A stretch of 64,000 nt of DNA, taken from positions 1-64,000 of the forward strand of contig JAUNGG010000010.1 of assembly GCA_030524635.1 (NCBI GenBank). Direction: 5' to 3'. A program made the translations under genes and the position numbers. This document shows, in pieces, positions 44,547 to 51,917 of the stretch. The first letter of the stretch is position 1, and each line of letters begins with the position of its first letter. Origin of the DNA: Lachnospiraceae bacterium. Lineage in GTDB: Bacteria > Bacillota > Clostridia > Lachnospirales > Lachnospiraceae. A model generated the notes under the pieces. That model saw only the letters and a program-made list of their open reading frames with translations. It did no database searches and was not told where the DNA came from.

Positions 44547-45434
44547 ATGTATGATATGAAAGCACTTTATGAAGCGGAAAGCGTAGAGCATGCAATCCAG
44601 CTTCTTGTAGAACATCCGGAGGCCCAGATCATCGCAGGGGGAAGTGATGTGCTTGTGCAGATGCGGGAAGGAAAACGGGCCGGAAAGGAACTGGTCAGCA
44701 TCTATATGATCGATGCCATGCGGGGCGTCTCCTACGAGGAGGACGGCAGTATCCGCATCGGCTCCCTTACCAGCTTTTCCCACATTACAAAGGATCCCAT
44801 TATCCAGAAGCATATCAATGTGCTGGGGGAGGCCGTGGATATGGTTGGCGGCCCCCAGATCCGAAACATCGGAACCATCGGCGGCAATACCTGCAACGGC
44901 GTCACTTCTGCTGACTCTGCTTCCACCCTTCATGCCTGGGATGCCATCGTGGAGATTACCGGGCCGGAGGGCGTCCGCAGGATCCCCATTCACGACTTTT
45001 ACATAAAGGCCGGAAAGGTAGACTTACGGCCGGGAGAACTGCAGACCGCCATCATCATCCCCAAGGCAGCTTACGAAGGCTACCAGGGACACTATATTAA
45101 ATACGCCATGCGAAATGCCATGGATATCGCCACCACAGGCTGTTCCGTCAATGTGAAGCTGTCCCAGGATAAGAAAACCATCCTGGACGCCCGGATCGCT
45201 TACGGCGTAGCCGGCCCGGTGCCTATGCGGGCGCCCTCTGCCGAGGCCAGGATCAAGGGAAAGCCAGTTTCAAAGGCTTCCATCAAGGAATTTGCCAATG
45301 CGGTTCTGGAGGATATTAATCCTCGTGACAGCTGGAGAGCTGCCAAGGCATTCCGCCAGCATATCGCGGTAGTATTAGCAGAACGGGCGTTAACCGAATC
45401 CATTCGTCTGTCAGGAGGTGAGATAGATGAGTAA
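44547..45434 (+). CDS. xdhB: Xanthine dehydrogenase-type FAD-binding subunit
   Basis: The 295-residue protein belongs to the CO-dehydrogenase flavoprotein family. IIAGGSDVLVQMREG (about 30-45) forms the first FAD loop and IRNIGTIGGNTCNGVTSADS the second. A C-terminal CO_deh_flav_C domain begins near 185. It carries electrons from the FeS subunit to NAD or another acceptor. AGGAGG lies before the ATG, 15 bp after the large subunit stop. It overlaps the next gene by 8 bp, typical of fixed stoichiometry. Confidence 0.92.
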   Translation: MYDMKALYEAESVEHAIQLLVEHPEAQIIAGGSDVLVQMREGKRAGKELVSIYMIDAMRGVSYEEDGSIRIGSLTSFSHITKDPIIQKHINVLGEAVDMVGGPQIRNIGTIGGNTCNGVTSADSASTLHAWDAIVEITGPEGVRRIPIHDFYIKAGKVDLRPGELQTAIIIPKAAYEGYQGHYIKYAMRNAMDIATTGCSVNVKLSQDKKTILDARIAYGVAGPVPMRAPSAEARIKGKPVSKASIKEFANAVLEDINPRDSWRAAKAFRQHIAVVLAERALTESIRLSGGEIDE

Positions 45435-45933
45435 GCAGTACAAACTGGTAACCTGTACCATTAATGGAAAAAAAGTAGAAAAAATGATCGATGTCCGGGC
45501 CTCCCTTACCGATATGCTTCGGGACGACTATCGGCTTACAAGCGTGAAAAAAGGCTGCGAGGTAGGAGAATGCGGTGCCTGCAACGTTATTATCGATGGA
45601 GAATGCTTTAATTCCTGCATTTATCTGGCCGTATGGGCAGAGGGAAAGGAGATCTTAACCCTGGAGGGGCTTGCCGGACCAAACGGCGAGATCTCCGATA
45701 TCCAGCAGGCCTTTATCGACGAGGCAGCCGTACAGTGCGGCTTCTGCACCCCAGGCTTTATTATGAGCGCTGTGGAGATTCTGAATGCCAATCGGGAATT
45801 TTCCGATGATGAGATCCGCAAGCTGATGTCCGGCCATCTCTGCCGCTGCACCGGCTATGAAAATATCTTCCGCGCCGTGAAAAAGACCATGCTCCGCAGG
45901 CTGGGAAAGGATAAGGAAGCAGAAATGGTGTAG
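45427..45933 (+). CDS. xdhC: Xanthine dehydrogenase-type 2Fe-2S subunit
   Basis: The 168-residue protein has a plant-ferredoxin-like [2Fe-2S] domain with C44, C49, C52 and C64. A helical second-cluster domain follows with C104 and C107 in CGFCTPG and C139 and C141 in CRCTGY. Both clusters are complete. It links the molybdenum centre to the FAD subunit. The start overlaps xdhB by 8 bp with AGGAGG just upstream. The C-terminus is slightly longer than usual and ends in a charged Lys/Glu stretch. A strong terminator follows. Confidence 0.93.
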   Translation: MSKQYKLVTCTINGKKVEKMIDVRASLTDMLRDDYRLTSVKKGCEVGECGACNVIIDGECFNSCIYLAVWAEGKEILTLEGLAGPNGEISDIQQAFIDEAAVQCGFCTPGFIMSAVEILNANREFSDDEIRKLMSGHLCRCTGYENIFRAVKKTMLRRLGKDKEAEMV

Positions 45934-45960
45934 ACGAGTCCACTGGTGAAATACCAGAAG

Positions 45961-46000
45961 GAGGAAAGCGTGCAGGCAAGACTGCACGCTTTCCTCTTTA
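45961..46000. terminator. Terminator after xdh operon, also facing rpiR
   Basis: A perfect 15-bp stem, GAGGAAAGCGTGCAG (45961-45975) with CTGCACGCTTTCCTC (45982-45996), is followed on the plus strand by TTTA. It sits between convergent genes and overlaps nothing else. Confidence 0.85.
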
Positions 46001-46858
46001 CCGCACCTCTTTATCCGGCCTGATTATCACCTCATGACGGCGGATATGCTCCGCCGCACCCTTTCTGCTGGCAAGAAGAAATAAATACAGCACCTCCACA
46101 ATCAGAGTAGCCGTAAGTCTGGAGAACCAGAAATGTTCCGTCAGCAGCTTTTCCCTGGTGGCAGTGATCAGCTTCACATTGCTGATCCTTGCCAAAGGGG
46201 AAGCTCCATTATTCGTCACCAGAATGATCTTTGCACCGTTCTCCCTGGCCCCTTCCGCCAGTGCCTGCAGCCTCTTTGAGGTGCCGGAATTGGAGATCAC
46301 CAGCAGCACATCCTTTTTGGTCAGATTCAGGGCCCTGGCCGCTTCTCCGTCCCAGATGGTGCCGGATGCCGCCCGGATGCCAAGCTGATTCAGCTTAAAT
46401 GCACAGTCCATGGCAACTGGTATGGTATTTCCCACTGCTGCCACCTGAACCAGATCCGCCTGCTCCAGAAGACACAGCGCCTGCTCCAGCGCCGCCTCAT
46501 CCATCAGATTCACTGTATCCGTCAGCTCCGCCACCTTGTTTGCCAGAATATTTTGAAGGGACTGCCCCATGTCCTTCCGGTCAATATCATTGGACACCTG
46601 AACCGCCTTCTGCTGCTCCTCCATCACCTCTTTCGCCAGAGCCATCTTCAGGCTTTGAAAGCCCTTAAAACCACATCTTCTGCAGAACCGGGAAACAGTG
46701 GCATCACTGGTGCCGCTGGCCTGAGCCAGCTCTGCCACTGTCATATCCACCACATCCTCCTTCCGCTCCTTGATGCAGTCTGCGATCTTCTTTTCCGCTT
46801 CAAAAAAGGTATCATAGGATGCACAGATCACCCCTACCACACTTTGGGTCTCGTTCAT
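45998..46858 (-). CDS. RpiR family transcriptional regulator with SIS domain
   Basis: The 286-residue protein has an N-terminal RpiR helix-turn-helix (VAELAQASGTSDATVSRFCRRCGFKGFQSLK spans it, about 40-72). The C-terminal SIS sugar-phosphate-binding domain contains VISNSGTSKRLQALA and VTNNGASPL. Members sense phosphosugars and usually repress sugar catabolism genes. The start at 46858 has GAGGGA six bases upstream; an ATG 21 bp earlier lacks one. Its gene is isolated, convergent with xdh, with no sugar genes next to it. GAAA/TTTC palindromes like those at the fructose promoter are compatible with RpiR-type operators, but a link is speculative. Confidence 0.9.
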   Translation of the reverse strand: MNETQSVVGVICASYDTFFEAEKKIADCIKERKEDVVDMTVAELAQASGTSDATVSRFCRRCGFKGFQSLKMALAKEVMEEQQKAVQVSNDIDRKDMGQSLQNILANKVAELTDTVNLMDEAALEQALCLLEQADLVQVAAVGNTIPVAMDCAFKLNQLGIRAASGTIWDGEAARALNLTKKDVLLVISNSGTSKRLQALAEGARENGAKIILVTNNGASPLARISNVKLITATREKLLTEHFWFSRLTATLIVEVLYLFLLASRKGAAEHIRRHEVIIRPDKEVR

Positions 46859-46960
46859 TTCTTCATCCCTCTTTTTCATGTAATTTCATTTCATGATGCC
46901 AGTATAGCATAGGGATTTTAAAAAAGCTATAGGGAAGTTCATCGAACCTTCCTATTATGG

Positions 46961-46998
46961 CAAAAAGCAGCCGCCGCATCATGAGGATGCAGCGGCTG
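46961..46998 (-). terminator. Intrinsic terminator after the DUF2088 gene
   Basis: CAGCCGCCGCATC (46968-46980) pairs with GATGCAGCGGCTG (46986-46998). On the minus strand CTTTTTG follows. Confidence 0.85.
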
Positions 46999-47039
46999 TA
47001 TGGGGAAATTAAAAAAGAGAAAACTCAGTAAATACTTTT

Positions 47040-48335
47040 CTATCCTATGGCTCCCAGCCCAATCAGATTTCCGTCCTGATCAAACTGCAGTTCCTCCGGC
47101 TCTGATTCGATCACCAGCCCCGGATTAGCCTTTGCTTCTTCATAATAAGCTTCGGAAAGCATAATATGTTCGATCTTCAAGCTGTTGGCGATCCGCACGA
47201 TTCGGATATTTTGCTTATCGATTCCGGTGCAGGTCCGAATGCAGACCTGGATCGCTTCTTTATCATTTTTCAGAACCATAGGGATCCTGGCATTTTCTAC
47301 CACTGTAGAAGTGATCAGATTCGGGTAAGTCAGGTCAAAATCCAGCTTGTCAAAAAACCGTCTTGTAGTGGCGTGGGCCATTCCCATTCCGCAGCCGCTG
47401 TGATGGCTTTCCTTGCTCAAGTCTAAAATGGCAACCCGCTGTGACTTTAACCCGCCGGAGGCATATGGCGTGACAAAGGTTCCTGTTATATTAGGGTCCA
47501 TACCGCTTCCGCTGAAATTTTTTCCAATCACATCACAGATCAGCACATCACATTCCGGAACCTGGATCCTGGGCAAAAGGCTTTTAGCTTCTTCCAGAAG
47601 CTTTGGCTCCTCCGCCTCGATCTCATCGTGATTCAGCACCACGATCTTCGCCGTTTCATCATAGGCATTTTCCAGTACAGCTACTGAAAACAAGATATTG
47701 GCATGCTTCAGAATCGCCCTTCCAAACATTGGGATATATTTTGCCATCTGGCCAAAACCGGCCTCATGGCAAACCTCCGCCCCTGCCTGCTTTCCAAGGC
47801 CGATGGTCATCATTTTCATAATACCGCTTTCATAGGGCCCGCGGAAACAAGTGTGAGGCTTAATCCGGCAGTTGATAATGATTCCGTCTGCTTCCGCAGC
47901 ATCCTTTCCAATCAGGACATCCATCCCCTCTTCATTGACACCGATCTTCACCACTGTCATATTGCACTTAATGGGGCAGCCCATAGACTCTTCTGTGATG
48001 CCGAAATTCTTTAATATCTCCCTCTGCCCTTCTGCAGTGGCCCCTCCATGGCTTCCCATGGAGGCTACAATAAATGGGCTGGCGCCTTTTTCCTTTACAA
48101 AATCAACGATGGTTTTTGTAATGGTAATAATATTGGCAATCTGGCGGCTTCCCACTGTAATAGCAATCTTCATGCCCGGCTTGATCTGATCAGAAAATGG
48201 CTTTTCTATCAGGCGGCTTCGTATGATCCCGGGAATTTCCTCCGGGCAAATCTTTTCACCGGAAAAAATCTGGCGGACCTGAAACATCTTCGGAATCGAA
48301 ACATGTTCCAGCAAACGTGATGTAACATTTTCCAT
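47040..48335 (-). CDS. DUF2088 / LarA-like (lactate-racemase N-domain) protein
   Basis: The 431-residue protein has the DUF2088 fold: KIAITVGSRQIANI (about 56-69), ASMGSHGGATAEGQREIL (about 91-108), a middle RIKPHTCFRGPYESGIMKMM block and a C-terminal domain with GMGMAHATTRRFF. LarA is a nickel-pincer lactate racemase. This homologue lacks an evident match to the catalytic His/Lys pattern of LarA in the same context, so the reaction is unknown; epimerisation or racemisation of a hydroxyacid is a reasonable guess. It follows the TctC-type binding protein gene by about 120 bp containing two hairpins. The pairing suggests that the imported compound is its substrate. Confidence 0.75.
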   Translation of the reverse strand: MENVTSRLLEHVSIPKMFQVRQIFSGEKICPEEIPGIIRSRLIEKPFSDQIKPGMKIAITVGSRQIANIITITKTIVDFVKEKGASPFIVASMGSHGGATAEGQREILKNFGITEESMGCPIKCNMTVVKIGVNEEGMDVLIGKDAAEADGIIINCRIKPHTCFRGPYESGIMKMMTIGLGKQAGAEVCHEAGFGQMAKYIPMFGRAILKHANILFSVAVLENAYDETAKIVVLNHDEIEAEEPKLLEEAKSLLPRIQVPECDVLICDVIGKNFSGSGMDPNITGTFVTPYASGGLKSQRVAILDLSKESHHSGCGMGMAHATTRRFFDKLDFDLTYPNLITSTVVENARIPMVLKNDKEAIQVCIRTCTGIDKQNIRIVRIANSLKIEHIMLSEAYYEEAKANPGLVIESEPEELQFDQDGNLIGLGAIG

Positions 48336-48381
48336 AACTTTTCCTTCTTACCTGTGTTTCTGCGGTTTACATGAAAAGCTC

Positions 48382-48446
48382 TGCCGCCAATAGGCGGCAA
48401 AAACTTTCCTTTAAATTATGCGTCGATGCATGATCGATAGACGCAT
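48382..48446 (-). promoter_or_regulatory. Two intercistronic hairpins between binding protein and DUF2088 genes
   Basis: ATGCGTC (48418-48424) pairs with GACGCAT (48440-48446), and TGCCGCC (48382-48388) with GGCGGCA (48393-48399). On the minus strand the second is followed by GAGCTTTTC. Partial termination or 3' protection of the binding-protein message is likely. Confidence 0.5.
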
Positions 48447-48452
48447 GAGGAG

Positions 48453-49556
48453 TTACTGAGCCAGTTCATCAGCAATTCCCTTAATGGTGTTGTAGATCTC
48501 TTCTTCCCGTGCTTCCGTATCCGCTCCGCTTAAATAATGAGGCATCATTTCTACATTGGCAACGCCCTCTAATGCTTCCTCATCTGCTAAAATCTGCTGA
48601 ACGATATTCTCATACCAGGTCACTACCTCATCCGGCGTATCCTTCGGGAAATAGAAGGAGAATTCCTGATCTGGATATACAAAATCAATTCCCTGCTCCT
48701 TCAGTGTGGGAATTTCAGAAATCACATCATAACGTTCCTCTGCAGGAACTCCTAATGCAGCAAACTGACCGGATTCCAGATAATCCTTGCAGTTTACATA
48801 CGGGCCAGGCATCAGATCGATCTGTCCGGACAGCATGGCAGCAATCTTATCGGAGGTGGAACCGGCATCTACCAGGTCAAGCTCAATTCCTGCTGCTTTC
48901 TGGAATGCCAACAGCTCATAATAGGTATATGCTCCAACCTCGGTGCAGGCCTTCAGCTGGCCAGGAGCTGCCTTAGCTGCCTCGATAAAAGAATTCAGAT
49001 CCGGATATTTGTCGGAATATGTATATAACTGCTGGGCCGGCTCCAAAACAAAGCTTGGGCCGATCTTAAATGCGCTGTAGTTATAATCAGTAATGCCGGC
49101 TATATTTGCCACATTTACCAGATTATGTCCATATAAAACCGTGTGTCCGTCCGGCTCTGATGCCAGAACCTGATTTGCTGCTACCGAACCAGATGCACCA
49201 CTGGAATTCACTACGATAAAATCATGTCCGGTCATTTCCTTCGCATACTGAGCAAATACACGGGCGGAAAGATCTGTATCTCCACCTGCTGAAGCAGGTA
49301 TTACGATGGAAACTGTGGTAGTCGGCTCCCAGTTGGTTTCCTTCAGCTCCACCTCTCCCTGAGAAGCTTCCCCCTCTGCGGCTTCTCCTGCATCTGCTTT
49401 GCTCTCTTCTGCCCCTTCTTCTGCTTCCTTGGCTGCTTCTGTGGCCGCTGCTGTGGCTGCTGCTGTTGTGGTCCCAGTGGTTCCAGAACCACCGCATCCT
49501 GCCAGGCTTAAAGCGAGCGCACCTGCAAATACCGTTGTAAAAATTTTCTTTCTCAT
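48453..49556 (-). CDS. Tripartite tricarboxylate transporter (TctC/Bug) binding lipoprotein
   Basis: The 367-residue protein has a signal peptide ending in LAGC (lipid-anchored Cys), then an Ala/Glu-rich linker (about 25-75). The Bug-family domain follows, with VSIVIPASAGGDTDLSARVFAQ, VVNSSGASGSVAANQVLASEPDGHT and a late GVPAEERYDVISEIPTLKEQG block. Such proteins bind carboxylates (citrate, tartrate, terephthalate and others) outside the cell. The TctA and TctB membrane subunits are not encoded in this window, so the protein is an orphan. AAAGGAG precedes the ATG. It lies between a PrpR-type regulator and a DUF2088 enzyme, suggesting a shared hydroxyacid-like substrate. Confidence 0.9.
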   Translation of the reverse strand: MRKKIFTTVFAGALALSLAGCGGSGTTGTTTAAATAAATEAAKEAEEGAEESKADAGEAAEGEASQGEVELKETNWEPTTTVSIVIPASAGGDTDLSARVFAQYAKEMTGHDFIVVNSSGASGSVAANQVLASEPDGHTVLYGHNLVNVANIAGITDYNYSAFKIGPSFVLEPAQQLYTYSDKYPDLNSFIEAAKAAPGQLKACTEVGAYTYYELLAFQKAAGIELDLVDAGSTSDKIAAMLSGQIDLMPGPYVNCKDYLESGQFAALGVPAEERYDVISEIPTLKEQGIDFVYPDQEFSFYFPKDTPDEVVTWYENIVQQILADEEALEGVANVEMMPHYLSGADTEAREEEIYNTIKGIADELAQ

Positions 49557-49624
49557 AAACCTCTCTCCTTTGTCTTTTCGATAATCCCATTATATATTTG
49601 TGCATTTTAAATATCTATCGGCAT

Positions 49625-49708
49625 AAAATATATAATTTTATCAATATTTTCAACAAATTTCGGTTTATTTCATATTTTGAATTTTTTATTTCGTTTTATA
49701 TTTCATAT
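49625..49708 (-). promoter_or_regulatory. Promoter with tandem operator upstream of the TctC-type gene
   Basis: TTGAAA (49648-49653) and TATTTT (49625-49630) on the minus strand are 17 bp apart. Immediately upstream two near-identical A+T-rich units lie about 32 bp apart: ATTTCGGTTTATTTCATAT (49657-49675) and a copy with two extra bases (49688-49708). No -12/-24 sigma-54 promoter is seen. The remaining part of the 398-bp gap 49557-49954 holds the upstream gene's terminator. Confidence 0.5.
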
Positions 49709-49860
49709 CATTCATTTTTATTCCTTTTTGAATATTATTTGGACATAATTTTAAAAATCCTCGAATTTCTTAAGTAACTCATGTGAAAAGTCCGTCTGAC
49801 CGTTCCTGAAAATTTAATTCAGCAAAAGCAGTTGCAAAATGGATCTTACTGGTTAAATAA

Positions 49861-49900
49861 TAAAAAGCTGCCGATATGAGTCAATTCCCATATCGGCAGC
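49861..49900 (-). terminator. Intrinsic terminator after the PrpR-type regulator
   Basis: GCTGCCGATATG (49867-49878) pairs with CATATCGGCAGC (49889-49900). On the minus strand TTTTTATTATT follows. Confidence 0.88.
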
Positions 49901-49954
49901 CCTGCTGCATGAACCTGGTATCCTGCTTCTTTATCTTTTACCGCATTGCTCCTT

Positions 49955-51883
49955 TTATATTTCATAATTATGTGCGATCCCATATTTCTTAATTCGCCGC
50001 CACAAGGTGGTGGTGCTGATTCCCAGCTTTTTGGCAACTTCAGCCCGATTTCCTCCATACTGCTTCAGCAGATCTGCGATCCGAAGAGCTTCTGGGTTTT
50101 TAAACACAACTACCTTATCCTCACTGTCAATGGTTCTGACAGCTCCATAGGTTTCCAGCAGCAGATTATTGACAAATCCTGCATCGATCTTCTTTTTATG
50201 ATTCAGCAAAATCATCTTCTCACAAAAATTTTCCAGCTGAACCAGATTTCCTTTCCACGAATATTCTCCCAGGATCCGGTAAGCCTCCTCTGACACCACA
50301 ATATGGCGGGAGTAGCGCTTCATGTATTTCCGGATGTACTGTTCAGCCGTCCGGATCAGATCCGACTCATCCTGCCTTACCGGCGGAATCTCCAGCTTCC
50401 AGGTACTTAGCAGAGCATAGAGATCCTGACGAAAATGCCCTTGTTTCATACAAAGCTCCAATTCCTTTGATGTAGCTGCAATCACATGAGGCGTCTGCTG
50501 CCGTTTTACCCAGGTATCCTCGTAAAGATACAGACGCTCCTTCACCGCCTTGTAAAGCAGGAATTGTGCCTCCCAGGAAAGTGTTTCAATCTCCTGGAGC
50601 AGGATCGTGCCGTAAGTCCCCTTCTCGAAAATGCTGTTTTCCTGGTAATTCTTTTTCCCATTTCTCCCTGCCATATAGTCACCAAACAGGATCTTTCTCT
50701 GTGCTTCCTCCGGAATCACGCTGCAGTTCACATTGAAAAAGGGGCCATCCCGGAATATGCTGTTGTTGTGGATACTTTCAGCCAGAATTTCCACTTCTGT
50801 ACCGGCTTCCCCGCAGATCAAAACCGGCTTGTCTGTCAGCGCATATGATTTTGCCAACTCCACGCAGCGCTGAATAGCCGGAGATCTTCGTGTAATCGAA
50901 TCAAAATTCCGCCTGGCAATATAGCCATTTGCATAAATGCTCTGCCGCTGCTTCTCATCTTGTTTATCTGTCCGACGGATCCGATGGTATGTAAGAATCG
51001 CACCGCTGATGCTGTCCCCGGAACGGATAGGCGCTCCCACCACCATCAAAAGCTGATTGTTGACTACCACAGAACTAGAATACAGCTCCGTTTCTCCCAT
51101 CAAAAGCCGGTCCAGCTCTGCCCCGTTCATTCCCTCCAAAATGATTTCAAGAGGAAATCCGATCACATCCCGGCTTGGCTTTTCCAGGAAATCTTCCATA
51201 TTTCGATTCACTGCCACGATTTCCCGGTACGCGTTGATCTTGATGATTCCATTAAAGGAAGTATCAAAAACTGTTTCCAGCTGTGCCTTGCTGTTTTTCT
51301 CCAGGTCGAGGACCTCCCCCACCCGTCTTGCAATGGCCAGCGCATTTCGCACTGCATCCTCTCTGCAGTCCAGAAATAGCGCTGGAAATCCACGTTCCAT
51401 GGCGGATTGGTTCACATGAATGCCGCCGATGATCATATCCGCCCCTTCTGCAATGGCCTGATCCACATAATCTGCATGCTGGTCCATGTCATCCAGATAA
51501 TAAGTCTTCAGCTCAAACTGGAACAATTCTCCCAGATCATCAATGCTGCCAAACATATTTCTCCATCCCACAATTGCAATCACAGGGTGTTCCTTTTTCA
51601 GCTGCCGCTTTGCTTTTAAAATCGTCATTCCGATTTCCTTGGTGGTCAGCGGCATATCTACTACCGGAACATTGATGTCTTTTTTAATACATTCCGCCTG
51701 ATAACCCCTTGCAATGAGAATCTCTACACCGTCTTCTACCGCCTGCCTGGCCTCCATCACCGCATTCGTGTCATTGATCACCTTAAGCAGCTTGATCTCA
51801 TCCTTGTGTTCATCTGCCTCCACTACTCGTCTGGCATACTCTAAGATGGTCTGCCTGGGCAGAAGAATTCCAATATTTGCCAT
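49955..51883 (-). CDS. PrpR-type regulator with degenerate sigma-54 AAA+ domain
   Basis: The 642-residue protein has a PrpR_N sensor (1-190), a PAS domain (about 200-300), a remnant sigma-54-activator AAA+ domain (about 330-560) and a Fis-type helix-turn-helix (NRAEVAKKLGISTTTLWRRIKKYGI, about 612-636). The AAA+ core is broken. Walker A reads GEAGTEVE (358-365) in place of GESGTGKE, Walker B reads GTILLQE with Gln for Asp (430), and the GAFTGA loop expected near 403 is absent. It therefore should neither hydrolyse ATP nor contact sigma-54. Upstream-binding activation of a sigma-A promoter is inferred. Its likely target is the TctC-type gene downstream. Confidence 0.87.
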   Translation of the reverse strand: MANIGILLPRQTILEYARRVVEADEHKDEIKLLKVINDTNAVMEARQAVEDGVEILIARGYQAECIKKDINVPVVDMPLTTKEIGMTILKAKRQLKKEHPVIAIVGWRNMFGSIDDLGELFQFELKTYYLDDMDQHADYVDQAIAEGADMIIGGIHVNQSAMERGFPALFLDCREDAVRNALAIARRVGEVLDLEKNSKAQLETVFDTSFNGIIKINAYREIVAVNRNMEDFLEKPSRDVIGFPLEIILEGMNGAELDRLLMGETELYSSSVVVNNQLLMVVGAPIRSGDSISGAILTYHRIRRTDKQDEKQRQSIYANGYIARRNFDSITRRSPAIQRCVELAKSYALTDKPVLICGEAGTEVEILAESIHNNSIFRDGPFFNVNCSVIPEEAQRKILFGDYMAGRNGKKNYQENSIFEKGTYGTILLQEIETLSWEAQFLLYKAVKERLYLYEDTWVKRQQTPHVIAATSKELELCMKQGHFRQDLYALLSTWKLEIPPVRQDESDLIRTAEQYIRKYMKRYSRHIVVSEEAYRILGEYSWKGNLVQLENFCEKMILLNHKKKIDAGFVNNLLLETYGAVRTIDSEDKVVVFKNPEALRIADLLKQYGGNRAEVAKKLGISTTTLWRRIKKYGIAHNYEI

Positions 51884-51917
51884 ATTGCCTCACCTGTTTT
51901 TCCGCTCTTTCCAACGC

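Noticed and set aside
46880-46921. Autoregulatory operator before the rpiR gene (CATG-flanked A+T-rich sequence)
   Set aside because: The symmetry is imperfect and no convincing -35 could be paired with the TATACT nearby.
49557-49860. Sigma-54 (-12/-24) promoter for the TctC-type gene
   Set aside because: No TGGCAC-N5-TTGC-like sequence is visible, and the regulator lacks the sigma-54 contact loop.
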